From AC-56 sp963798705 (lineage in GTDB: Bacteria; Actinomycetota; Thermoleophilia; Solirubrobacterales; 70-9), in assembly GCA_963798705.1 (NCBI GenBank), contig CAWCTW010000003.1:660876-724875 (forward strand): a stretch of DNA of 64,000 nt. The letters are read 5' to 3'. Below, one piece after another: positions 17,310 to 26,699 of this stretch. Position numbers and translations under genes: made by a program. Position 1 is the stretch's first letter. Every line of letters starts with the position of its first letter. The notes below the pieces were generated by a model. It worked only from the letters and a program-made list of their open reading frames with translations, was not told the origin of the DNA and ran no database searches.

Positions 17310-17475
17310 CGAACCTCATCGCCGCCGGACCACGGGAGCGGCCTTCCGGTTCCCAAGGTCCCGTACTTCAACGACCTCGATGCGCAGTCGGGGAATACGT
17401 CGAATCAGCTGTCCCACCAGCGGCGAACGTCGGTCTCGTCCCCGTACCCTCGGAAAGACCCGCACCCGCTTCCGT
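17310..17475 (-). pseudogene. SnoaL-like remnant
   Basis: Two reverse frames read in series give FRGYGDETDVRRWWDS and LIRRIPRLRIEVVEVRDLGN. Together they resemble the central YxGxxGVRRWWxDLxxxFPxLRVEVEEVRDLGD region of NTF2/SnoaL proteins. No start or end is present. Confidence 0.4.
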
Positions 17476-17546
17476 AGTTCGGGCGGATGCGAAGCGCGCC
17501 GGGGCGTCGTACCTTCGCCTGGCAACCGCGCGACAGGAGGTGCGAG

Positions 17547-19117
17547 ATGGAAACGACCGCGACACCGATCACGCGCAGGCGCCTGCTCGAAGCGGGCTTT
17601 GCGACCGCCGCCGCCGGCGCGCTCGTGCGCTCACCCGCCTCGGTGCTGGCCGGACCGGGGTTGCGAACCCGGCCGGGCACCGGGGCAGCGTGGAAGATCG
17701 ATCCGCGTGAGTTTCCCTCGGCACACCGCTTGAAGACCTGGCAGCGGCAGCTCGATGAGCTTGGACTGCGGGCAACCGGCACTCGCGTCCACGAGCACTA
17801 CATCGACACCCTGCATGAACGGCTCGAGCGCGCGGGGGTCCGGCACGTGCACACCGACGCGGTCCCGTTCAAGCGCTGGACCACGCATGACCGGAAGCTG
17901 GAGATCGTCGGCGGCTCGAGCCCGGACCCGTGAAGACGGCCTCCTACATCCCCTACACGGGGCATACGCCGACCGCGGGCGTTTCGGGACCACTCGTCGT
18001 ACTCGACCCGAACAACCCGCCGGGCCAAGGCTCCCTGAAAGGCAAGATCGCAATCTTCGACATTCCCAACGTGACCCTGCCCTGGAGCTATTTCCTGGCG
18101 ATCGGCTACGCGGGCAAGACCTATGACCCGCGAGGGATCTTCAGCGACCCCAACGGCGTCTACTCGCGCTCCTGGCTCGGGATCGAGGGAATCATCGATC
18201 TGCTCGAGCAGGCCGGTCGCGCCCAGGCGCGCGGCGTGATCGGCGTGCTCGATCTGCCCGCCGACGCGGCGCACGGCGCCTATTACCCCTACGACGGAAC
18301 GATCCGCGACGTGCCGGGGGTCTACGTCGATCGCAAGGTCGGCGCCCGTCTGAAGCAGCTCGCGCGCTCCGGTGCCACGGCAAGGCTCACCGTGCCGTCG
18401 AGGATCGTGAAGACCAAGTCGCGGAACCTGATCGGCTTCATCCCCGGCGCCTCGAGGGAGCTGATGATCCTCCATTCACATACCGATGGCCCGAACGGGG
18501 TAGAGGACAACGGGCCCGACTCGATCGTCGCCGCCTGCCGCTACCTGGCCGCGAGGCGTCGCTCCAGGCTGCCGCGGACGATCCTCGTCCTGCTAACCAC
18601 CGGCCACTTCATCGGCGCCAAGGGGGTCCAGTCGTTTGTCAACCGGCACGGGGACGACCTGCTCCGCCGCACCGCCGCGGCGGTGACCGTCGAGCACCTC
18701 GGCGCCGAGGAGTGGAATCCGGGGCCGGACGGCCACTCCCATCTGACCGGCAATCACGAGCCGGGGACGTTCTTCACGCCCGAGAGCAGCGCCCTCGTCA
18801 ATCATTCCTTCCGGGCGCTGAAGCGCGCCAACGACGCGCCCTCGAGCGTCCTTCGCCCCTACGTGCCCGCGCCGGGAAGCCCCGACGGCCACGGCTGGCC
18901 GGCGGAGGGAACCGGGCTTTGGACGCAGGGCGCCCTGCCGACGACCAACTACATCACCGGCCCCACCTACCTCCTCAACTGGGGCATCCCGACGACCGAC
19001 AAGTACAACGCGAGGCTCGCCCGTCGCGAGGCGATCGCGTTTACCGAGCTGCTGCTGCGGCTCTCCACGGTTCCGAGGAGCCAGCTACGGACGCTGGACC
19101 TGCTGTCGGCCTCCTAG
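17547..19117 (+). CDS. Tat-exported M28-family peptidase with PA domain (frameshifted)
   Basis: ACAGGAGG precedes the ATG at 17547. The N-terminus has a twin-arginine signal (TRRRLLEAGFATAAAGALV), so the folded protein should be exported by Tat. After about residue 125 a one-base indel near 17925 moves the frame, and the sequence continues KTASYIPYTGHTPTAGVSGP. A PA-like insert follows (GKIAIFDIPNV to GVIGVLDLPADAA). The M28 metallopeptidase core shows MILHSHTDGPNGVEDNGPDS, the HxD and Asp zinc region, and AAVTVEHLGAEEW, the later acidic ligand. Aminopeptidase-like activity is expected. The glycoside gene begins 8 nt downstream. Confidence 0.8.
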
Positions 19118-19124
19118 ACGCATA

Positions 19125-21819
19125 ATGCGGAGCGAGGGTGCGAGCGGCGGTGGCGTCCTCTGGGTGCTGTGCAGGGTCGCCCCGGTCTCGTTCTTCGCCA
19201 GTGTCGCCCTGCTCGCCTCGCCCGCATCGGCACAGGAACCGCCCGCGCCATTGTCAGCAGTGCACCGTCACGCGGACGTCCGTTCCACATACGGCAGCGG
19301 CGCGTTCGGTCGCTGGACGGTGGACCGCTTCGGCCTGCCGTCCTACCGCTATTCGGTCGACGAGCAGGCGGTGCCCTGGGCGCAACAGCGGGAGCTGAAC
19401 GGCGACACCGCGGCCCAGCATGAGCTCGGTAACGACCACATCGTCGCCGCCGCCTACAACCACGGCTATACCCAGCTCTGGAGCCAGGACCGGTTGGCGC
19501 AGTGGGCGAACCTCTACGAGCCGTCCAGGCGCCACTACGCCGGCGGCTACGGCTACCTCAACGTCAACGGCAAGGTTCTCAGCACCCTGTACCTCGACCG
19601 GTCCGCCGGGCACGGCCATCCAGCGCCGCTTCGGAGTCGGCTACTACGACCGTCGCCTGCGAGCCGACGGGCATCGACGTCCACGAGGACGTCTATGCGC
19701 CGTTCGGCGACGACCCCCTGTTGCTCCATGACGTCACGATCCGCAACGCGAGCCGGCGCACGAAGCGAGTGTCGTGGTTCGAGTACTGGGACGTGAATCC
19801 GTACAACCAGTTCGACAAGGAGTACCGTGGCCTCGCCTCGCCGACCTGGAATCGGGCCAGACGGACACTGAGCGTGGCTCAGGCCTCTGGCGAGCATGGC
19901 GATACGCGTCCGTTGAGCATCTTCGCGGCGGCCCTCCGGGGCCCGGTCCACGGATTCGAGACCTCCTCCTCGAGGTTCTTCGGCGATGGAACGCGGGGGG
20001 CCCCGGCCGAGGTGGCGGCCGACCGCATCAGCGGCACGATCGCGCCCCCGGCGGCGACCGGAGCGGGTGGCAAGACGTTGTTCGCCCTGCGCGCCCCCCT
20101 CCGGCTACGGCCGGGGCAATCGGTGACGCTGCGCTACGCGTACGGCATGGCGCATCGGAGTCAGATCGGTCACCTGGTCCACAAGTACCAGCGAGTCCAC
20201 GACCCATTCGGGGCCAGCGAGCGTCGATGGTCGGCGTGGGTGCCCCACGCCAGCTTCGGACCGGGCAGGGCCTGGGTGGCGCGGGAGCTCGAGTGGGACG
20301 CCTACCAGCTGCGCGCCGCCTCAGTGTACGAGGAGGCCTGCGGCCACCATACGATCACCCAGGGCGGTTACTACCAGTACTCGAGCGGTGCCAATCTGGG
20401 CTCGCGGAGCTGGCTTCACTACCTGCTTCCGATGGTCTACGCGGACCCGGCGATGGCGCGCGAGATCCTGCGCTACACGATCTCTCTCCAGTCGCAAGCC
20501 ACGGGCGAGATCCCGTACGGCACCGCGCCCCGCTGCAAGCTCTTCAACAGCTTCGGGACCTCCGACGACCTCGATTTCTGGCTTTTGCTCGCGGCGGCCG
20601 AGTACGGCCTAGGTTCGCGCGACGTCTCGTTCTTCTCCGAGCGACTCCCCTTCTACGACACCGGGAAGCGGGTGAGCGTTTGGAGGCACCTCAAGGTCGC
20701 GTTTCGCGCATCAGGAGTCCCTGCGCGGTCCGCACGGCGGCTACCTGGCGGGCACGAACGGCGACTGGTCCGACTTCTCGGCGATCTTCCTGAACATGCG
20801 CGAGTCGATGCTGGTCACCGACCAGCTCGCGTATGCTTACCCGCTCCTCGCCAAGCTCGCCGATCTGCGCGGGGATCGAGCCTTCGCCAGCAAGCTGCGG
20901 GCGCGGGCCTCGGCGGTGCGGGGCGTCGCTCGGCGGCGAGTGGACCGGTCTCGGGTGGTACTCCCGTGGATATTCGAACTCAGGCCTCCAGATCGGTCGT
21001 GGAGCGATCTTCGGCGAGCCGCAGCCGTGGGCGATCCTCGCCGGGGTCCCGAACGCTAGCCAGGCAACCAGACTGGTCGCCAACATCCGCCGCTTCCTTA
21101 CGGGAGTCGGCGCGCCCGCGGTGGTCAACGGTCCGGCGCGGATCGGCTCGGCGCAATCCCCGGCCCTGCGCGACCCCGATGTGGCCGAGCCCCCCACGAA
21201 TGCGCACGCCTTCGATGGAGCGTCCCAGTATGTGGGCGGCGTCTGGTACGACGTCAACGGCTGGCTGACCTGGGCGCTGGCCAATCTTCAGGGGACGGTT
21301 CCCCACGCGGCGCGCTACGCGTGGAGCGAATACACCCGCAACACGCTGGCCGCGCATGCCACCGCATTCCCACGGCATTGGGACGGGACGATCTCGGTCG
21401 ACGACGCCTGCAACGCCTTCTACGCGAGCCAGCCCGCGAAGTGCGGCATCGGCCTCTACAGCGACTACGAGGGCCAGATCACCGAACAGCCGACCTGGAT
21501 GGTGATGAACGCGATCAACCTCGCTGGTGTCACCCCCACCGAGCACGGCTATCGCATCGTTTCCCACCTGCGGTCGTTCACGCTGCGGATGCCGCGCATC
21601 GGCGTGGCACACGAGCGCCGGCTGCTGAGGGGCTACGTGCGTACACAGGGGCGGGGGCGACTGGTCCTGCGTGTGGGCGACGTCCCGCGTTGGGCCAGTA
21701 ACGTCACAACCTGGGTCGACGGACACGCCGTCGACCACCACAGGTCGCACGGTCTGATCGTGTTCTCGCTCGTCGCTCATCATGGCCGCGCGGCGGACTG
21801 GGCGATTACCTGGAGCTAG
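19125..21819 (+). CDS. Secreted GH94/GH36-like glycoside phosphorylase or hydrolase (frameshifted)
   Basis: About 890 codons across four one-base shifts near 19605, 19670, 20705 and 20930. A signal peptide (SFFASVALLASPASA) leads. The N-terminal beta-sandwich has GLPSYRYSVDE, NHGYTQLWSQDRLAQW and WFEYWDVNPYNQ. The helical barrel domain has YRGLASPTWNRA, EEACGHHTITQGGYYQYSSG, LEIPYGTAP-type segments, then GGYLAGTNGDWSDF, where GDWSD matches the GDWND catalytic-acid motif of GH94 phosphorylases. WYSRGYSNSGLQIGRGAIFG and WLTWALANLQGTVPHAARYA complete the barrel. It likely acts on beta-glucans or oligosaccharides outside the membrane; the exact activity is uncertain. Confidence 0.75.
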
Positions 21820-22127
21820 TCGAGATGTTGGGACGGGCGCTCTTACCCCTCCTCCTCGCCTCCACAGCCTCGAACACTGCGACCTGTGAGCCAGCCGCCC
21901 ACAGTCGAGCTAGTGCCGCCTCTTGGACGTGAAGCTCTTTCCAAAATATTGCGACCGACCCATCTCGTCGCCGCCGATCAGAGGGTCTTCCACGACCCGG
22001 CCCAGCCGTCATCGGTGACCCTGTCGGTCCTTTAGTAGCAGCGGGCTTGACGGACGTTTCACCGTCGGACGACGGCATCTCGCTCGATTCGAGATCAGGG
22101 CTCCGACTCTCGTGCAGGTCGGTCCTC
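21820..22127. other. Gene-free stretch downstream of the glycoside gene
   Basis: No recognisable gene. It leads into two juxtaposed gene remnants. Confidence 0.35.
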
Positions 22128-22292
22128 TCAAGCCGACCCGCTCGCATAGAGGGTCGATCGGTCGATGTCCGCGACCGACGTGGTGCCGGTGAGGGCGAGA
22201 GCCACGTCGATGTCCGCCTTGACGACCTCAAGCATATGGCGCACGCGCGCCTCGCCCCGCCCCGCGACCGCCCATGTCCAAGCGCTTCCCAT
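22128..22292 (-). pseudogene. Alpha-hydroxy-acid oxidase/dehydrogenase, C-terminal remnant
   Basis: Reverse translation SAWTWAVAGRGEARVRHMLE then VVKADIDVALALTGTTSVAD and IDRSTL matches the C-terminal end of FMN-dependent lactate/glycolate oxidase family proteins (GRxWxWAVAxxGExGVxxML...LTGxxSVADxDRS). The FMN-binding barrel and the catalytic His are absent. Confidence 0.6.
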
Positions 22293-22302
22293 CAGACGAA
22301 CC

Positions 22303-22420
22303 GGCAGATCGAGCTGCTTCAAACGTCGCGGCCGGGCGGCCGCTCGCTCGGAATGGCGTCTGATCGCCGCCACTCACAACCTCCTGAAGCTCCACCGACA
22401 CACCAACTGGCCGCGGCACA
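22303..22420 (+). pseudogene. IS1182/IS5-like transposase, C-terminal remnant
   Basis: CFKRRGRAAARSEWRLIAAT followed by HNLLKLHRHT is the typical end of IS1182-type DDE transposases (FxRRGRxAxRSEWxLxAATHNLLKL). Only about 40 codons remain, abutting the hydroxy-acid oxidase remnant on the other strand. Confidence 0.55.
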
Positions 22421-22540
22421 GCCTGACCCGGGGTCGAAAGCCCCTGCCGTTTTCAGACAGACCGTTTCACGGGCGCCCGACCCCCTCCCGCCGGCCTTTG
22501 CGCGACACCCTCGCATGAAAGCGGAAATGGTGCGCCATAG

Positions 22541-23359
22541 CTAGGTCGGACGCGTGGACCGCTGTTCCCGAACGTGCTCCGCAAAGAAGGCGAGCATCCG
22601 CCGCCAGCCGTTCTCGGCGGCCTCCTGTTCATAGCCGACGGCCAGCGGCGACGGCACGCGGGCGAGCCACCCCTGCCAGCCCTCGACCTTGGAGAAGAAG
22701 GAGTGCCCGGCCCCGTCGTAGGTTTTGACGTCGTGGGGAACGCCGAGCGTGCTCAGGTGGCGTTTGAGTCGCTCGGCCGCGGCGCGGCCAACCACGCGGT
22801 CCTTGGCCCCGTAGCTCGCGACCACCGGGCACACGCCGTCGAGCTGCGAGCGCTCTCTGGGAACGACCCCATAGTTGACGGCGGCAGCCGAGAAGCCCGG
22901 CCGCGTCGCAGCAATCAGGGCGAAGCCGCCGCCCTGGCAGAAGCCGGCGACGGCGAGACGCTGCGCAGATACCTCCGTCCTCACGCTGAGCGCCTCGCGC
23001 GCGGCGTGGATGTCCGCGACCTCCGTTGAGAGGTCGCCCCTGACCATGTCGACCAGCACACGACTGAGGCATGTCAGGCGCGTCCCGTGCGAGTACAGGT
23101 CCGGGGCGAGCGCGGCGTAGCCCTCCTGCGCGAAGCGTCCGGCGAGCCGGCGGATGTCGTCGTTCAGCCCAAACGACTCGTGCAGCACGACGACCCCTGG
23201 GTGCGGGCCCTCGCCGGACGCCGCGAAGTACTCGGCGCGCAGACTTGCTCCGTCCCCCAACGGGATCTCAAGCCGCTCAGCGCTTTCCCGCACAACAGCG
23301 AGGACGATAGTCGATCGCTGACCGAGTCGGCCACCGCTCGCGCGGTGGACGGCCCGCAT
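22541..23359 (-). CDS. Dienelactone hydrolase family protein
   Basis: A 272-residue cytoplasmic alpha/beta hydrolase. The catalytic triad can be placed: Cys in AGFCQGGGFAL, Asp in YGAKDRVVG and His in DGAGHSFFS. HPGVVVLHESFGLNDDIRRL is the oxyanion-side strand typical of dienelactone hydrolases. These hydrolyse cyclic lactones in ring-cleavage pathways, though many members act on other esters. The conserved region starts near ERLEIPLGDG, so the true start may be the GTG at 23293 rather than the first codon given. Single gene, no operon partner visible. Confidence 0.85.
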   Translation of the reverse strand: MRAVHRASGGRLGQRSTIVLAVVRESAERLEIPLGDGASLRAEYFAASGEGPHPGVVVLHESFGLNDDIRRLAGRFAQEGYAALAPDLYSHGTRLTCLSRVLVDMVRGDLSTEVADIHAAREALSVRTEVSAQRLAVAGFCQGGGFALIAATRPGFSAAAVNYGVVPRERSQLDGVCPVVASYGAKDRVVGRAAAERLKRHLSTLGVPHDVKTYDGAGHSFFSKVEGWQGWLARVPSPLAVGYEQEAAENGWRRMLAFFAEHVREQRSTRPT

Positions 23360-23671
23360 GACCCGGCATCACTCGCCTGAGGATCGGCCAGCTTCAATCG
23401 GCGATACTGAGGGAGTCGACGACGATGGCGTGTGATGCTAAGCGGGCGACATCGAGGTGCTCACGCGTCGCGCTCTGCTCGCTCCCACGAGCCTTGATCT
23501 GTCCCGGCGTGGTGGACAGAATCGGCCGCTCCGTAATGAACCGACGCCAACTCAGCGGCAAAGTGCGGATGACTCGATCGAGCACACAGCCTAAGGTCAG
23601 TCGCGATGCGCCCGACCCGCCGCTTGGCCGGTACAGCAGTCGGATGAAGCCCGCAAGCACGAGATCAAACG
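23360..23671. other. Intergenic stretch
   Basis: About 310 bases. An 88-codon reverse frame exists but I see no domain or credible start in it. The region may hold the promoter of the downstream SDR operon. Confidence 0.3.
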
Positions 23672-24709
23672 ATGGAGCGCGCTGATGAGCAACACGACCT
23701 TCGCGGTCCGCTTCCGATCCGGCTAGCTTCGCGTGCCTTTACTCGGGTCTTCTTGAACCCCGGCGGAGACCCCGGCGAGGAGCGCCTGCGCGCGGCGGTG
23801 GACGGGAAGGTAGCGTTGATCACCGGCGCCTCGCGCGGGATCGGCGAGGCGACCGCGCTGCGACTTGGCAACGCCGGGGCGCGGGTCCTGTTGGTGGCCC
23901 GGTCCCGCGAGCGTCTCGAGCGGCTCGCGGAGCGCATCGGTGAGCTGGGAGGTACCGCTGATGTCTACGCCTGCGACCTCGCCGATCCAGACGCCGTGGA
24001 GGCGCTCGGCGCGGAGGTGCTCGATGAGAACCACCGGGTGGACGTCCTCGTCAGCAATGCCGGGAAGTCGATTCGCCGCTCGATCGACCTCTCCTACGAG
24101 CGCTTCCACGACTTCCGGCGGACGATCGACGTCAACTATCTCGGGCCTGTGCGGCTGGTGCTGGCGCTCTTGCCCTCGATGCGCGAGCGCGGTCAGGGCC
24201 ACATCGTCAACGTCTCGACTCTGGGCGTACGGATCCCGCCCACCCCGCGCTGGGCCGCCTACCTGTCCTCCAAGGCCGCCTTCGACGTCTGGCTGCGAAG
24301 CCTCGCCCCGGAAATGCGCCGCGATGGCGTCACCTATACCTCGATCTACATGGCGCTCGTCCACACGCGGATGAGCGACCCCACGCCGGTCTTCCGCCGC
24401 ATGCCCGGCCTGACCCCCGATCAGGCAGCCGGCCTCGTCTGCCGGGCGATCGTCGAGCGGCCTCGCGAGATCGAGCCGTGGTGGGTGGGCACCACCGCGC
24501 CGGCGCTTCAGTTCGCGCGTGGCCCATGGGAGCTGGCGAATTCGCTCGTCTACCGGTTGACGACGGATTCGGCGGCGAGCGCCCGACCCGTGCGGGAGTC
24601 CACGGTCGCGGCGCCTGGGGATGACAAGGCGGCCTTCGCGCGCCCCGATGCGAGCGCCGCGGTTCCGGGCGAACGCCGCGTCTCGGGCGCGGGCGAATCA
24701 TCGCCGTGA
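23672..24709 (+). CDS. Short-chain dehydrogenase/reductase, lipid-cluster member
   Basis: A 345-residue SDR. The Rossmann cofactor loop TGASRGIG is at 51-58, the NAG motif is in VLVSNAGKS and the catalytic YxxxK is in WAAYLSSKAAF near residue 195, with the Ser in NVSTLG before it. A C-terminal extension after residue ~270 is hydrophobic then polar. Acts on acyl, keto or alcohol groups using NAD(P). Its stop overlaps the GTG of the acyl-CoA synthetase in GTGA, so the two are translationally coupled. The first ~43 residues precede the conserved core, so the true start could be slightly downstream. Confidence 0.85.
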   Translation: MERADEQHDLRGPLPIRLASRAFTRVFLNPGGDPGEERLRAAVDGKVALITGASRGIGEATALRLGNAGARVLLVARSRERLERLAERIGELGGTADVYACDLADPDAVEALGAEVLDENHRVDVLVSNAGKSIRRSIDLSYERFHDFRRTIDVNYLGPVRLVLALLPSMRERGQGHIVNVSTLGVRIPPTPRWAAYLSSKAAFDVWLRSLAPEMRRDGVTYTSIYMALVHTRMSDPTPVFRRMPGLTPDQAAGLVCRAIVERPREIEPWWVGTTAPALQFARGPWELANSLVYRLTTDSAASARPVRESTVAAPGDDKAAFARPDASAAVPGERRVSGAGESSP

Positions 24710-26361
24710 GTGCGGGCCGCTTCAGCCAGACGAGCTCAACGGCTCGCGAGGCCGCCTCGATTGCCGGCATTGCGCCGCGGGCCCTGGGAGCGATGGCGCG
24801 AAGCGGCATGCTCCGGCCGGCGCGCCCGGACCGTGTCGTGGGCATGCTCAGAGGGCTGCTTCGCCACGGGATGGGCCCGGCGGCGCTGGGTGCGGCGACC
24901 GCCGCCCGCTGGCCCGACCAACCGGCGATCATCGACGAGCTCGGAGAACTCACCTACTCGGAGCTCGATCGCCGCGGCCGCGGCCTCGCCTCGGCGCTGC
25001 GCGACGAGTGCAGCGTCACCGCCGGCGGGCGGTTGGCGGTGATGAGCCGCAACCACCGCGGCTTCGTGGAGGCGCTCCTCGCCGGCTCGCGGCTCGGCGC
25101 CGACCTGCTGCCCCTGAACACCGACTTCGCAGGTCCGCAGCTCGGCGAGGTGCTGGAGCGAGAGGCGCCCGGCACGGCGATGCTCGACGAGGAGTTCGGG
25201 CCCGTCTTCGACGAGGCCGGCTTCGAGGGCCACCGCGTCATCGCCTGGGGAGGGGGAGATCGGCCGGAGGCCACGGTCGATGGCATGATCGCCGCCGACG
25301 AAGCAGCGCACGCGCCGGCGAGCCGCGCGCAGGGGCGCCTCGTCATCCTCACTTCCGGCACGACCGGGACCCCAAAGGGTGCGCCACGATCGCTCTCGCT
25401 TCCCTCGCTACTCGGGCCGATGACGACGTTCCTCTCCCGCGTGCCATTGCATGCCCGCGAGCGGATCCTGATCGCGCCGCCGTTCTTTCACGGCTTCGGG
25501 CTCACCTATCTCGGACTGGCGATGTTCCTCGGCGCCACGGCGGTGGTGCGGCGCCGGTTCGACCCCGAGGCGACGCTCCGCGCGATCGACGAGCACGCGG
25601 TCACGACGCTGATCGGTGTTCCCGTGATGCTGCAGCGGATCGTCGAGCTTCCGGCTCACGTCCGCGATCGCTACGACTCCTCCTCGCTGCGCGTCGTGAT
25701 CTCGGCTGCCGCCCCGCTGGGAACCGACGTTGCCGGCGCCCTCACCGACGCCTTCGGCGATGTCGTCTACAACCTCTACGGCACCACCGAGACGGGCTTC
25801 GGCGCGATCGCAACGCCGGAGGATCTGCGCGCGGCGCCGGGCACGGTCGGTCGCCCACCCCACGGGGCCCCGGTTCGCATCCTCGACGAGCACGATGCCG
25901 GCCTCCCTGTCGGCGTCAGCGGCCGCGTCTTCATCGGCGGGGGGATGGTCTTCGAGGGCTACTCGGATGGCCGCAGCAAGGACACCGTCGACGGCCTGAT
26001 GAGCACGGGCGACCTCGGCCACTTCGATTCCCAGGGCCGCCTGTTCATCGACGGACGCGAGGACGACATGATCGTGAGCGGCGGCGAGAACGTCTTCCCC
26101 GGAGAGGTCGAGGAAGCGCTCGCCCGCCACCCGGACGTGGCCGACGTGGCCGTGCTCGGGGTTGCGGACGAGCAGTTCGGCCAGCGCCTGAAGGCCTACG
26201 TGGTCGCCGAGAGGGACGCCAACCCCACCGAGGACGATCTCAAGGACTACGTCAGGGCAAGCCTCGCGCGGTTCAAGGTCCCGCGGGAGATCGTCTTCAC
26301 CGGCGAGATCCCGCGCAATCCTACCGGGAAGATCCTGCGGCGGCGACTCGACGGCCGGTGA
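24706..26361 (+). CDS. Acyl-CoA synthetase (AMP-forming)
   Basis: A 551-residue adenylate-forming enzyme of normal length. Motifs are the P-loop LTSGTTGTPKGAPR near residue 215, YNLYGTTETGFG (A5), MSTGDLGHFDSQGRLFIDGR (A7/A8) and the C-terminal lysine in NPTGKILRR. It activates a carboxylic acid to its CoA thioester at the expense of ATP. The N-terminal ~60 residues are helical and precede the adenylation domain. GTG start overlaps the SDR stop. With the SDR and the downstream acyltransferase it suggests activation of acyl chains for storage-lipid or wax-ester synthesis. Confidence 0.93.
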   Translation: MSAGRFSQTSSTAREAASIAGIAPRALGAMARSGMLRPARPDRVVGMLRGLLRHGMGPAALGAATAARWPDQPAIIDELGELTYSELDRRGRGLASALRDECSVTAGGRLAVMSRNHRGFVEALLAGSRLGADLLPLNTDFAGPQLGEVLEREAPGTAMLDEEFGPVFDEAGFEGHRVIAWGGGDRPEATVDGMIAADEAAHAPASRAQGRLVILTSGTTGTPKGAPRSLSLPSLLGPMTTFLSRVPLHARERILIAPPFFHGFGLTYLGLAMFLGATAVVRRRFDPEATLRAIDEHAVTTLIGVPVMLQRIVELPAHVRDRYDSSSLRVVISAAAPLGTDVAGALTDAFGDVVYNLYGTTETGFGAIATPEDLRAAPGTVGRPPHGAPVRILDEHDAGLPVGVSGRVFIGGGMVFEGYSDGRSKDTVDGLMSTGDLGHFDSQGRLFIDGREDDMIVSGGENVFPGEVEEALARHPDVADVAVLGVADEQFGQRLKAYVVAERDANPTEDDLKDYVRASLARFKVPREIVFTGEIPRNPTGKILRRRLDGR

Positions 26362-26465
26362 GCCCGGTGCCGAGGCCGCGTACCGATGAGATCACGAGCT
26401 CGCTGACAATGGCCCAGAAGCTGCGACCATCTGGCATGCGCCACGATTGACGGAGGTGATCGGAG

Positions 26466-26699
26466 ATGTGCCATGAGCGGTGGATGCGCCCCGCCACGCG
26501 GCGCGAGGAGCGCCTCGAAAGCGAGCTTCGGGATCTACTCGGCGACGAACGCCCCCGCCTCCAACCGCCGGAACCGGTCGTCGAGAATGAGCGGGACGAG
26601 GAGTCGAGGGATCCGAAGCCCGTCGGGGTCGAGGCCCGGCACACGCTCCTAGCTCACGAGCGCCCGGTGCTCTTCGGCTGCTCACGGAGTCGCGCGTGA
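26466..26699 (+). CDS. Small charged protein in the lipid operon
   Basis: A 77-residue protein, MCHERWMRPATRREERLESE, then rich in Glu, Arg and Pro. A perfect GGAGGTGATC ribosome site lies just upstream (26455-26464), and the TGA overlaps the GTG of the acyltransferase in GTGA. Both argue that it is truly translated. No domain is recognised. Short charged proteins of this type beginning MCxE-R are frequent next to lipid or transporter genes in related actinobacteria. Confidence 0.6.
   Translation: MCHERWMRPATRREERLESELRDLLGDERPRLQPPEPVVENERDEESRDPKPVGVEARHTLLAHERPVLFGCSRSRA

Noticed and set aside
24621..26450. A 609-codon open frame overlapping the SDR and acyl-CoA synthetase genes
   Set aside because: It is an antiframe shadow: Arg/Ala/Pro-rich low-complexity translation, while the real acyl-CoA synthetase in another frame has all family motifs.
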